From positions 1 to 36,493 of the forward strand of contig CACHGH010000002.1 of the NCBI GenBank assembly GCA_902579215.1: a stretch of 36,493 nt of DNA, in the 5' to 3' direction. The notes under the pieces are model-generated. The model ran no database searches. It saw only the letters and a program-made list of their open reading frames with translations, and was not told the DNA's origin. This document shows positions 27,319 to 33,817 of the stretch, piece after piece; position 1 is the stretch's first letter, and each line of letters begins with the position of its first letter. The position numbers were made by a program, and so were the translations under genes. The stretch comes from an uncultured Pelagibacteraceae bacterium. GTDB taxonomy: Bacteria; Pseudomonadota; Alphaproteobacteria; Pelagibacterales; Pelagibacteraceae.

Positions 27319-27342
27319 AATATATCACATTTATAAAGTCAA
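27314..27342 (-). promoter_or_regulatory. Predicted sigma-70 promoter of the recombinase gene
   Basis: Read on the minus strand: -35 TTGACT (27342-27337), a 17-bp spacer, and -10 TATTAC (27319-27314). The start point would fall near 27307, giving a leader of about 27 nt with no clear Shine-Dalgarno. The -10 overlaps the outer arm of the inverted repeat. Confidence 0.5.
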
Positions 27343-27363
27343 GCAAATAAGTTAGGCTCAATA

Positions 27364-27528
27364 ATGCCTAAATATATAATTATAGGACTTGTTGTGGTTA
27401 TTGGTAGTTTTGTAATTATGAATTATTGGGGAAAATTAAAAGACAGTACAAAAAATAAAATTATAGCCTCTATATTTGGTTTTATTGCAATTGGTTTTAT
27501 TATTCTAATATCACTACTAATTCTTTAA
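27364..27528 (+). CDS. Small two-helix membrane protein (54 residues), unknown
   Basis: A 54-codon reading frame divergent from the recombinase. It begins MPKYIIIGLVVVIG and encodes two hydrophobic helices (about residues 4-19 and 33-54) joined by the polar loop GKLKDSTKNK, an architecture that random AT-rich sequence rarely gives so cleanly. No family is recognised. The start is an ATG with no strong ribosome-binding site. Lying between the recombinase and the structured RNA, it belongs to the accessory segment; a role in the element is conceivable but unsupported. Confidence 0.6.
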   Translation: MPKYIIIGLVVVIGSFVIMNYWGKLKDSTKNKIIASIFGFIAIGFIILISLLIL

Positions 27529-27529
27529 T

Positions 27530-27547
27530 TTATCCCCACTATCCCCA
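27530..27547 (+). repeat. Two adjacent DnaA-box-like 9-mers
   Basis: TTATCCCCA (27530-27538) is directly followed by CTATCCCCA (27539-27547). They differ from the DnaA-box consensus TTATCCACA at one and two positions. An AT-only run follows (27550-27570). They may be chance or the binding sites of another protein. Confidence 0.3.
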
Positions 27548-27617
27548 GATTATTAAAAAATTAATAAATTCAACAAAAAAGTGATACATACAACTCATTG
27601 TCTTTGATAATTTAATA

Positions 27618-27805
27618 ATGAATTAAGAGGCAACTCTTAACTGGCCAATTGGGGAAAAACCGAGAGGTTCAAGCCTAGGGGGCAGAAAACTCTGCGGAGT
27701 AGCGCTAAAATCGTAGAGTGGAAGGCATGGCGGTAGCGCATACAACGACGTGCCAAAACTACTGTTCTTTGCACCGTAAAAAGTGCAAGGAAACAGGGTT
27801 TTTTC
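27618..27805 (+). ncRNA. Candidate structured RNA upstream of the alkyltransferase gene
   Basis: A block visibly richer in G and C than its surroundings, with no convincing reading frame, that folds into successive hairpins. They are TTAAGAG-GCAA-CTCTTAA (27623-27640, GNRA loop), AACC-GAGA-GGTT (27658-27669, GNRA loop), GCAG/CTGC (27682-27695), a 9-bp stem GGCATGGCG/CGACGTGCC with one mismatch (27724-27754), and a closing AGTAG/CTACT pair (27698-27702 with 27759-27763). It ends in a strong terminator. A GATAAT -10-like box at 27606-27611 would start transcription just before the first hairpin. No signatures of RNase P RNA, SRP RNA, tmRNA or 5S rRNA are seen. It could be an independent RNA or a cis-acting leader for the gene at 27813. 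Confidence 0.6.
27762..27805 (+). terminator. Intrinsic terminator of the candidate RNA
   Basis: The stem CTGTTCTTTGCAC (27762-27774) pairs with GTGCAAGG-A-AACAG (27783-27796) as 13 bp with one bulged A around an 8-nt loop, followed by GG and six T (27799-27804). It ends only 8 bases before the ATG of the alkyltransferase gene, so that gene needs readthrough or its own start within this region. Confidence 0.8.
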
Positions 27806-27812
27806 TTATTAA

Positions 27813-28088
27813 ATGATCCTAAAAGGCACAAAATTTCAAATCAAAGTCTGGAATTACCTTATGAAAATACCAAAAGGCAAGGTAAAAAGCTATAAACAAG
27901 TTGCTTTGGGTATAAATAGGCCTAGATCGGCTCGTGCTGTTGCTAATGCATGTGGAAAAAACCCCTATGCTCCTAAAGTACCATGTCATAGGGTTATTAG
28001 GTCAGATGGTTCACTGGGTGGTTACTCTGGATCTGGAGGTATAAAAACTAAGAAAAAGCTCCTAAAAAAAGAAGGTTTTTCCTTTTAA
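27813..28088 (+). CDS. Stand-alone O6-alkylguanine-DNA alkyltransferase domain (MGMT/Ogt-like)
   Basis: Matches the C-terminal, DNA-binding and active-site domain of MGMT/Ogt: TKFQIKVWNYLMKIPKGKVKSY, then RSARAVANACGKNP (helix-turn-helix with the Arg finger), the active-site PCHRV (Cys58) and the closing GGYSGSGGIKTKKKLL. The 91 residues lack the N-terminal domain of full-length enzymes. Alkyltransferase-like (ATL) proteins of this size carry Trp in place of Cys; here Cys is kept, so alkyl transfer from damaged guanine remains possible. No Shine-Dalgarno precedes the ATG. The start at 27813 follows the RNA terminator directly. Confidence 0.88.
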   Translation: MILKGTKFQIKVWNYLMKIPKGKVKSYKQVALGINRPRSARAVANACGKNPYAPKVPCHRVIRSDGSLGGYSGSGGIKTKKKLLKKEGFSF

Positions 28089-28530
28089 AAGCTAGCAATA
28101 CCAACGATTTTAGTAAATTTTCCCCTATTAACCTGATATTTTTTGTTTTCGCCCTTCAGTTGTACTCTGTATTGGTAGATCGTAGAATATACCCCTTCTA
28201 TGGCCGTTTAAACGCTATATTCATGTTATGCAATGCTCTATAATTAGCCATCATCAATTCATATTTAAACCCTCAAAATCAATCATTTTAAGGTGGTTTT
28301 ACTCTATTTTTATTTATTGATTGCTATTTTTATAAACTATTTTTTTAGTATATCCAAAAACCTTGATTTTATTATTTTTTTAAGGGTTTTAAATAATATA
28401 ATTTACATGCTTATGTATATATTACTTAATTATATGTTACTTTAAGTTATATAAATAATGTAATAATTTCAGTATGTTATTTTAATAACTTAAAGTAAAA
28501 TATTATAAAATAGGTAATGTTTATTTACTA
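28089..28530. other. 442-bp gene-free stretch
   Basis: Lies between the alkyltransferase gene and the convergent DMT permease. No protein longer than about 20 codons with recognisable features is seen on either strand. The left part (28090-28250) is less AT-rich and contains the palindrome CGTTTAAACG (28204-28213) and a short minus-strand frame that begins MANYRALHNMN and is soon interrupted by stops, possibly a decayed gene. The right part (28290-28520) is almost pure A/T and contains a 14-bp inverted repeat, listed separately. Confidence 0.6.
28437..28498. repeat. Perfect 14-bp inverted repeat with 34-bp spacer
   Basis: TTACTTTAAGTTAT at 28437-28450 is repeated inverted as ATAACTTAAAGTAA at 28485-28498. 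The spacer ends in a smaller palindromic motif GTTATT-TT-AATAAC that overlaps the right arm. In RNA it could form a long hairpin, serving as a bidirectional end signal between the two convergent genes; in DNA it could be a protein-binding pair. The arms differ from those of the repeat near the recombinase. Confidence 0.55.
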
Positions 28531-29370
28531 TTAAATATTAGCTTCTCTTTTAAAAATATAGATACCTGAACCAATAATTATAAACAATCCAATAAAATGA
28601 AATAGGTCTGGAAGATGATTAAAGTAATAATAACCAATTATTATATTGGTGACTATCTCAAAATAACCGAATGGTGCTAGTTTTGATGCATCAGCAAATC
28701 TTAATGAAAGAATTAAAAATAAATGACCTATTGAGGCAAAAAAACCGATAGCAAACATCATATACCATTCACTAATTGACGGTTGAACCCAAACAATTGG
28801 TATTATTAAAGAACCTATTGTGGCCCCTACTACACCTGTTAGTAAAAGTGTTAAAAGTGGATGGTCAGAGTTATGTAATTTCCTAGTTACAATTATATAA
28901 AAAGCATACAAAATACCGGTTCCTATAGCAGCAATACTTGCTAAGTTTATTTCTACAAATCCTGGTCTAATAACAATTAAAGATCCTATAAATCCTACTA
29001 TTACAGCTGTCCATCTTCTATAACCAACTTTTTCGCCTAATAAAAAAGCTGATAAAGCAGTTACAATTAAAGGAGCTATAAAAGCTAAAGTAAGAGCTTT
29101 TGAAAGTGATATTACAGATATTGAGTAGAAAAATAAAATATTTGCAGAAAATAATAGCAATCCTCTAATTAGTTGAAGTTTAGGTTTCTCGGTCCATTTA
29201 AGGTTATTTCGAAAAAAAAGTAACATTACGGGTAAAACGATAACAACCGTAAAAAAATACCTAGACCAAGTAATTTGCAATACAGGAATTGATGAACTTA
29301 GATACTTAGCAAAACCATCCATTATAGGCAGCATTATCCATGCTGATAAATTTAATATAATTGCCTTCAT
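28531..29370 (-). CDS. EamA/DMT-family permease
   Basis: Inner-membrane transporter with two EamA repeats and about ten helices over 279 residues. WSRYFFTVVIVLP and LTLAFIAPLIVTALSAFLLGEKVGYRRW are typical of S-adenosylmethionine/metabolite-type DMT proteins; the repeat end of the second half is FGYFEIVTNIIIGYYYF. The substrate is unknown. It begins with a one-base overlap of the AEC permease stop, so it is the last gene of the hom operon. It ends facing the 442-bp gap. Confidence 0.87.
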   Translation of the reverse strand: MKAIILNLSAWIMLPIMDGFAKYLSSSIPVLQITWSRYFFTVVIVLPVMLLFFRNNLKWTEKPKLQLIRGLLLFSANILFFYSISVISLSKALTLAFIAPLIVTALSAFLLGEKVGYRRWTAVIVGFIGSLIVIRPGFVEINLASIAAIGTGILYAFYIIVTRKLHNSDHPLLTLLLTGVVGATIGSLIIPIVWVQPSISEWYMMFAIGFFASIGHLFLILSLRFADASKLAPFGYFEIVTNIIIGYYYFNHLPDLFHFIGLFIIIGSGIYIFKREANI

Positions 29371-30269
29371 TAAGAAAAATATTTTAACGCTATAAATACA
29401 ATAATTGGTACAGTAATTAAAGACATTAAGGTCGAAACAACAATCATGCTAGAAATGTTATCAACTATTTCTTTTGGTGAATACATTGAGGCAATTAAAT
29501 AAGTTAAAATTGCACTAGGCATAGAAGATTGGATTAACAAAACTCCAGCAGCATATCCTGATAAATCAAATATTTTTATTAATAGAAAACCTATAACAGG
29601 GCCTAAAATAACTCTACCTACTGATGAAATTAAAGAATTTTTTAAAGAAAAAACTTTCAGTTGAGTTAAAGATATACCTAATGACATTAATATTAATACT
29701 ATCATTGCGTAACCTAACAACATTACAGTGTTTAAAACAAATTTAGGCATTTCCATATCAAAATATAAAAACGCTACTGCTATAATTACTGCGTATGATG
29801 AAGGGCTTTTTAAAATAATAAATATATCAAATTTTTTACTGGCTAAGAAAACGTTTACTGTGAAATGAAGAAGTACAACTAAAGAAGAAATTGCTGCTGC
29901 GACACCCATTCCTAAAGTACCGTAGGCAAAGAGACATATAGGAATGCCCATATTTCCTGTATTTGGTAGAAAAAAAGGAGGAAGTTCTCTTATATAGTCT
30001 TTTTTCATAAATATTAAAAAGATAACTCCGACTATAGCGAAAGAAGAAAGTGCAATTATTGAATAGAAAAAATACTCAGCAAAAATATCAAATTTTACAC
30101 CTGAGGAAGTAATTGCAAATATAAATAAGGCAGGGGCACCAAAGTTTGCTGAATAATTAGTAATAAAAACAGTGTCTACATCACTTTTTTTTTTACCCAA
30201 AAAATAACCTATGCCAACAATAAAAAAAACAGGAAATAAAACCTCAAATAATTTTAAGTAAATGTCCAT
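29370..30269 (-). CDS. AEC-family permease (auxin efflux carrier type)
   Basis: Inner-membrane transporter of the auxin-efflux-carrier family, which in bacteria includes malate and other organic-acid carriers. About ten helices over 299 residues. The motifs FFLPNTGNMGIPI (the broken-helix region) and LLIQSSMPSAILTYLIA are family hallmarks. The substrate cannot be read from the sequence. It lies directly behind hom with no gap between stop and start codons and overlaps the DMT permease by one base, so export or uptake of a compound of the homoserine/threonine route is a reasonable guess only. Confidence 0.87.
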   Translation of the reverse strand: MDIYLKLFEVLFPVFFIVGIGYFLGKKKSDVDTVFITNYSANFGAPALFIFAITSSGVKFDIFAEYFFYSIIALSSFAIVGVIFLIFMKKDYIRELPPFFLPNTGNMGIPICLFAYGTLGMGVAAAISSLVVLLHFTVNVFLASKKFDIFIILKSPSSYAVIIAVAFLYFDMEMPKFVLNTVMLLGYAMIVLILMSLGISLTQLKVFSLKNSLISSVGRVILGPVIGFLLIKIFDLSGYAAGVLLIQSSMPSAILTYLIASMYSPKEIVDNISSMIVVSTLMSLITVPIIVFIALKYFS

Positions 30270-31562
30270 TTAATTAAATAGACGGATTAAAGTGGGTTTT
30301 TTTAATATATTTTTATTAAATTTAAATGATTTAATACAACTTTGAGCATCATGTTCATTAGACTTGTGAGTAATAATAACAATTGAAGCAGTTTTTTTCT
30401 TATTATCTGGTATTTGTATTAACCTCTCTACAGAAATTTTTTTTGTAGCTAATTGTTTGGTAATTTGAGCCAATACTCCAGGTTTATCTTTAACTTCAAA
30501 TCTTAAATAAAGTGAATTAAAATAATTATTTATATTATAGACTTTTGCTATTTTTCTTTTCTTTTCAGGGATCCCAAAAGGGTATTTAATATTTCCTCTA
30601 AGTATTGATAGCAGATCAGACATTAAAGAGGATGATGTCGGGCCTGGACCAGCACCCTCCCCTTGAAAAATGCTTTCACCAACTGGGTTACCATGTACTA
30701 TCACTGCATTCATTACTCCATTAACATTTCCGATATAAGTATCTTTTTTTACTAGGCTTGGGTGAACTCTCTCAAAAAGTTGATTATTTATCAACTCGGT
30801 TATTCCTAAAAGTTTTATTCTATAATTTAGCTGGTTAGCAATATTTATATCTTTATACTCGATATTTTCAATACCTTCCATTAAGCAATCTTTATTTGAT
30901 ATTTTTTTATTGAAAGATAAAGAAGATAAAATCCGTACTTTTGCAAATGCATCAAATCCATTTAAATCTAACTTTGGATTTCCAGGTTCTGCATATCCAA
31001 GTTTTTGTGCTTTTTTCAGAACATTTGAGAAATTTTCTCCAGATTTTTCCATTTCTGAAAGAATATAATTACAAGTTCCATTTAATATGCCGTAGACTTT
31101 AAATATTTTATTTGTAGCTAAACTGTCTTTTATTGATCTTAAAATTGGTATTCCGCCTGCAACTGATGCTTCAAATTCTAAATTTACTTTATTTTTTTCA
31201 GCTAATTTAGATAAATAGTTACCGTGTTTGGATATTAAAGCTTTATTAGGCGTAATAACGTGTATGTGATTTTTTAAAGCTAGCTCTACAACCTTTTTAG
31301 AAATTTTATCTGAAAGACCAATAGCTTCAAACAATATATCTACATTACATTTTTTTATTATTTCTAAAGGATTTTTATAAAAAATTTTCTTATTAATTTT
31401 ATATTTTCTTTTTTTATTCTTATTCTTGGCAGAAATAGCAACAATTTTGATTTTCTTTCCTGTTTTAAGTTCAATGTCTTTTTTCTTATTATTCAGTTCA
31501 TTTAATAAATAGTTTCCTATTTGACCCAACCCAACAATAGCTATATTTACATTTTTTTTCAT
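30270..31562 (-). CDS. hom: Homoserine dehydrogenase
   Basis: Reduces aspartate-semialdehyde to homoserine, the branch point to threonine and methionine. NAD(P)-binding GLGQIG is at the N-terminus, VITPNKALISKHG and GGIPILRSIKDSLATN are in the core, and a catalytic-region GYAEPGNPKLDLNGFDAFAK is well conserved. A C-terminal ACT domain (about residues 345-425, VKDKPGVLAQITKQLA) implies allosteric control, usually by threonine. 430 residues, normal. It follows the small lipoprotein by 3 bases and feeds homoserine to metY chemistry encoded about 2 kb further along on the other strand. Confidence 0.95.
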   Translation of the reverse strand: MKKNVNIAIVGLGQIGNYLLNELNNKKKDIELKTGKKIKIVAISAKNKNKKRKYKINKKIFYKNPLEIIKKCNVDILFEAIGLSDKISKKVVELALKNHIHVITPNKALISKHGNYLSKLAEKNKVNLEFEASVAGGIPILRSIKDSLATNKIFKVYGILNGTCNYILSEMEKSGENFSNVLKKAQKLGYAEPGNPKLDLNGFDAFAKVRILSSLSFNKKISNKDCLMEGIENIEYKDINIANQLNYRIKLLGITELINNQLFERVHPSLVKKDTYIGNVNGVMNAVIVHGNPVGESIFQGEGAGPGPTSSSLMSDLLSILRGNIKYPFGIPEKKRKIAKVYNINNYFNSLYLRFEVKDKPGVLAQITKQLATKKISVERLIQIPDNKKKTASIVIITHKSNEHDAQSCIKSFKFNKNILKKPTLIRLFN

Positions 31563-31565
31563 ATT

Positions 31566-31730
31566 TTAATTATCAATATTTGGAAAATCTGTATTATTTG
31601 CATATTTTTCAACGAGAATTTTAAATTGATCAAAACTTAAATTTTTATTGAAATTTAAAATTTCACTTTTTTTAACTGGTTTAGTGCAAGAACTTAATAA
31701 AATTAATAAAAAAAATATTATTTTTTTCAT
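31566..31730 (-). CDS. Small lipoprotein (54 residues), unknown
   Basis: A short frame beginning MKKIIFFLLILLSSCTKP, a classic signal with lipobox LSSC (Cys15), followed by about 39 polar residues containing FDQFKILVEKYANNTDFPNID. Its ATG overlaps the argC stop (ATGA), and its stop is 3 bases before hom, so it is embedded in the argC-hom operon. The coupling and clean lipobox make it a real gene. No family recognised; resembles in size only the tiny lipoproteins such as LptM. Confidence 0.72.
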   Translation of the reverse strand: MKKIIFFLLILLSSCTKPVKKSEILNFNKNLSFDQFKILVEKYANNTDFPNIDN

Positions 31731-32749
31731 AACAATCCTTTTTTTTCAGAAAAGTTAAATTTTAAATTCATATTTTGAACTGCCTGTCCTGCACCACCTT
31801 TTATAAGATTATCAATTGCTGATAAAATTATATATTTATTTTTATACTTAGTTTTGCATATAGATATATAACAATTATTTGTATTAATCACATCATTAGT
31901 ACTTATATGTGAGTTAATTTTGAGAATTTTAACAAAATTTTTATTTTTATAAACTGATCTAAGTTTTGAATAAATTTTGTTAATTGTTATACCCTTTTTT
32001 GTTTCAAAATATATGGTGCTTAAAATGCCTCTAAACATTGGTGTTAAGTGTGGTGTAAAAGTAAAATTAAATTTTTTATTAGTAATTTTTTTAATTTCTT
32101 GTTCAATCTCAGCATTATGTCTATGGAAACCAACACCATAAGCACTTAGAGACTCATATAAATTTTTATTAATATATTTTTTATGAACACTTCTTCCTGC
32201 ACCAGAATATCCTGACTTAGAGTCTATAATTATATTTTTTAGACTAACCAAATTTTTCTTAATTAGGGGTAATAATGGAATTAAAATTGATGTTGGATAA
32301 CACCCTGGGCAAGAAATAATTTTATAATTTTTAACTTTTCTTCCTGTAATTTCAGGTAAAGCATAAATGCTTTTCTTGATATTAAAAATTGCCTTATGTT
32401 TTTGTTTATACCAGTTTAAATATGATTTTGATGTGTTGAGTCTAAAATCAGCTGCTAAATCAATTAATGTATTATGTTTATTTAATAGTTTAGAAATAAC
32501 TTGAGCCTCCCCATTTGGCAATGCAGTAAAGACAACATCAACATTATTTAATAAATTTTTGTTAAATTTAATAATTGTAGGTAATTTTTTTAATTTAAGA
32601 CTTCTGTCAAAAATTGAAATATTTTTACCAACAGAAGTATTTCCACACAAATATTTAATAAAAATATTTTTATGTTGTAATAACAGTTTAACTAACTGTA
32701 TCCCAATATAACCAGTTGATCCCGCAATTAATACTCTAAGCTTGTTCAT
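31727..32749 (-). CDS. argC: N-acetyl-gamma-glutamyl-phosphate reductase
   Basis: Third step of arginine synthesis: NADPH-dependent reduction of N-acetylglutamyl phosphate. Residues 1-20 give the Rossmann motif IAGSTGYIGIQL, the catalytic Cys150 is in CPGCYPTS, and HRHNAEIEQEI holds the conserved His. GGAGQAVQNMN at the C-terminus is diagnostic. 340 residues, typical of the long form. Gene order rplM-rpsI-argC is common in alphaproteobacteria. It is 33 bases downstream of rpsI. Confidence 0.96.
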   Translation of the reverse strand: MNKLRVLIAGSTGYIGIQLVKLLLQHKNIFIKYLCGNTSVGKNISIFDRSLKLKKLPTIIKFNKNLLNNVDVVFTALPNGEAQVISKLLNKHNTLIDLAADFRLNTSKSYLNWYKQKHKAIFNIKKSIYALPEITGRKVKNYKIISCPGCYPTSILIPLLPLIKKNLVSLKNIIIDSKSGYSGAGRSVHKKYINKNLYESLSAYGVGFHRHNAEIEQEIKKITNKKFNFTFTPHLTPMFRGILSTIYFETKKGITINKIYSKLRSVYKNKNFVKILKINSHISTNDVINTNNCYISICKTKYKNKYIILSAIDNLIKGGAGQAVQNMNLKFNFSEKKGLL

Positions 32750-32782
32750 TTTATATTATACCAGTAAAAAATTAAAAAAAAA

Positions 32783-33208
32783 TTATCTTTTAGAAAACTG
32801 GAAGCTTCTTCTAGCTTTCCTATGACCGTATTTTTTTCTTTCAACAGCCCGAGAATCTCGTGTGGTTAGTTTTTCTTTTTTAAGAGTTGGTTTTAAAGTC
32901 GAATCAAATTGAAGAAGTGCTTTTGAAATACCATGAACCATTGCTCCCACTTGTCCCGTATGCCCTCCACCTTTTACATCGCATCTAACATCATATGATG
33001 TTGATTGGTTTATAATTTCAAAAGGTCTTAATAATTGCATTTTATGATTAGCTCTAGTGAAATACACTTTGTAATCTTTTCCATTTACTACAATTTTACC
33101 AGATCCTTTTTTTAACCAAATTTTAGCAATTGAAGTTTTCCTTTTTCCTGTTGCGTACTTGCTATCTTTAAAATCTAGTTCACTAGTATTATCTTGATTT
33201 GTTTCCAT
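32783..33208 (-). CDS. rpsI: 30S ribosomal protein S9
   Basis: Small-subunit protein whose C-terminal tail contacts P-site tRNA. TGKRKTSIAKIWLKKGSG, the central GGGHTGQVGAMVHGI and the basic C-terminus DSRAVERKKYGHRKARRSFQFSKR-like tail ending SKR are definitive. The 141 residues include a short acidic N-terminal extension of about 17 residues. It starts 1 base after the rplM stop. Confidence 0.98.
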   Translation of the reverse strand: METNQDNTSELDFKDSKYATGKRKTSIAKIWLKKGSGKIVVNGKDYKVYFTRANHKMQLLRPFEIINQSTSYDVRCDVKGGGHTGQVGAMVHGISKALLQFDSTLKPTLKKEKLTTRDSRAVERKKYGHRKARRSFQFSKR

Positions 33209-33209
33209 G

Positions 33210-33668
33210 CTAATTTCTAATAATGTTTTTCGTGTTTAATTTTGCTAAGTTAATTAATTTTGGATTTTGTGATGAGTGAGGGTGAGTCTCTCCTGTGTAA
33301 ATTTTTAACTTCGTCAATTGTTTTTTTGCAAGAGGACCACCTGGTAGCATACGTTTAACTGCAAGTTTTAAACTTTCTGCAGGTTTTTTTTTAGAAAGTT
33401 TTTCTGGAGTAGTTTCTTTAATTCCTCCCGGATAACCAGTATGACGATAATATTTCTTATTTTGAAATTTTTTTCCTGTAAATTTTATTTGTTCTATATT
33501 CTTAACAACAACAAAATCACCATGATCCATATGAGGAGTATAATTAGTTTTATTTTTACCTCTAATTATTTTTGCAATTATAGTAGCTAGTCTACCCACA
33601 ACAGCATTTTTAGCATCAATTTCAAACCAATTGCTTGATATTTCAGATTTTTTTACAAATTTAGTCAT
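33210..33668 (-). CDS. rplM: 50S ribosomal protein L13
   Basis: Early-assembling large-subunit protein. The family pattern NWFEIDAKNAVVGRLATIIAKIIRGKN, then YYRHTGYPGGIKE and VKRMLPGGPLAKKQLTKLKIY, is complete. The start ATG at 33668 gives MTKFVKKSEISSNW, like other L13 proteins; an upstream in-frame TTG at 33707 would add 13 residues lying inside the promoter and is rejected. About 152 residues. Confidence 0.95.
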   Translation of the reverse strand: MTKFVKKSEISSNWFEIDAKNAVVGRLATIIAKIIRGKNKTNYTPHMDHGDFVVVKNIEQIKFTGKKFQNKKYYRHTGYPGGIKETTPEKLSKKKPAESLKLAVKRMLPGGPLAKKQLTKLKIYTGETHPHSSQNPKLINLAKLNTKNIIRN

Positions 33669-33678
33669 AAGATGCGCA

Positions 33679-33707
33679 TAATTACTGACATTTAGGCTTA
33701 AAGTCAA
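33679..33707 (-). promoter_or_regulatory. Predicted sigma-70 promoter for rplM-rpsI-argC-hom
   Basis: On the minus strand, -35 TTGACT (33707-33702), a 17-bp spacer and -10 TAATTA (33684-33679). The start point would be near 33672, only 4-5 nt before the rplM ATG, so the transcript would be nearly leaderless. Confidence 0.5.
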
Positions 33708-33770
33708 ACATTAGGTTGTATTTAATTACCTTATAAATACAACAAAATCTCTATTTTAATGACTTGAAAC

Positions 33771-33791
33771 TTTATTACATGCTGTAATAAA
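33771..33791 (+). repeat. 9-bp perfect hairpin ahead of the metY riboswitch
   Basis: TTTATTACA and TGTAATAAA flank a 3-base centre TGC. It lies 27 bases before the riboswitch core and could be an operator, an RNA hairpin, or overlap of a promoter (TTGAAA at 33764-33769 is a possible -35). Confidence 0.4.
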
Positions 33792-33817
33792 CTCATTAAT
33801 ACGAAAATTTTTTCGTT

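Noticed and set aside
27618-27805. Possible two-piece tmRNA, because it lies beside an integrase and contains a T-loop-like GGTTCAAGCC
   Set aside because: The T-stem does not pair, there is no CCA end, no 5' GGGG-TG start and no tag reading frame ending in LAA or similar.
27637-27831. 64-codon minus-strand reading frame
   Set aside because: It lies antisense to the structured RNA and terminator, has unusual Cys/Arg-rich composition and no family features; a shadow of the G/C-rich RNA.
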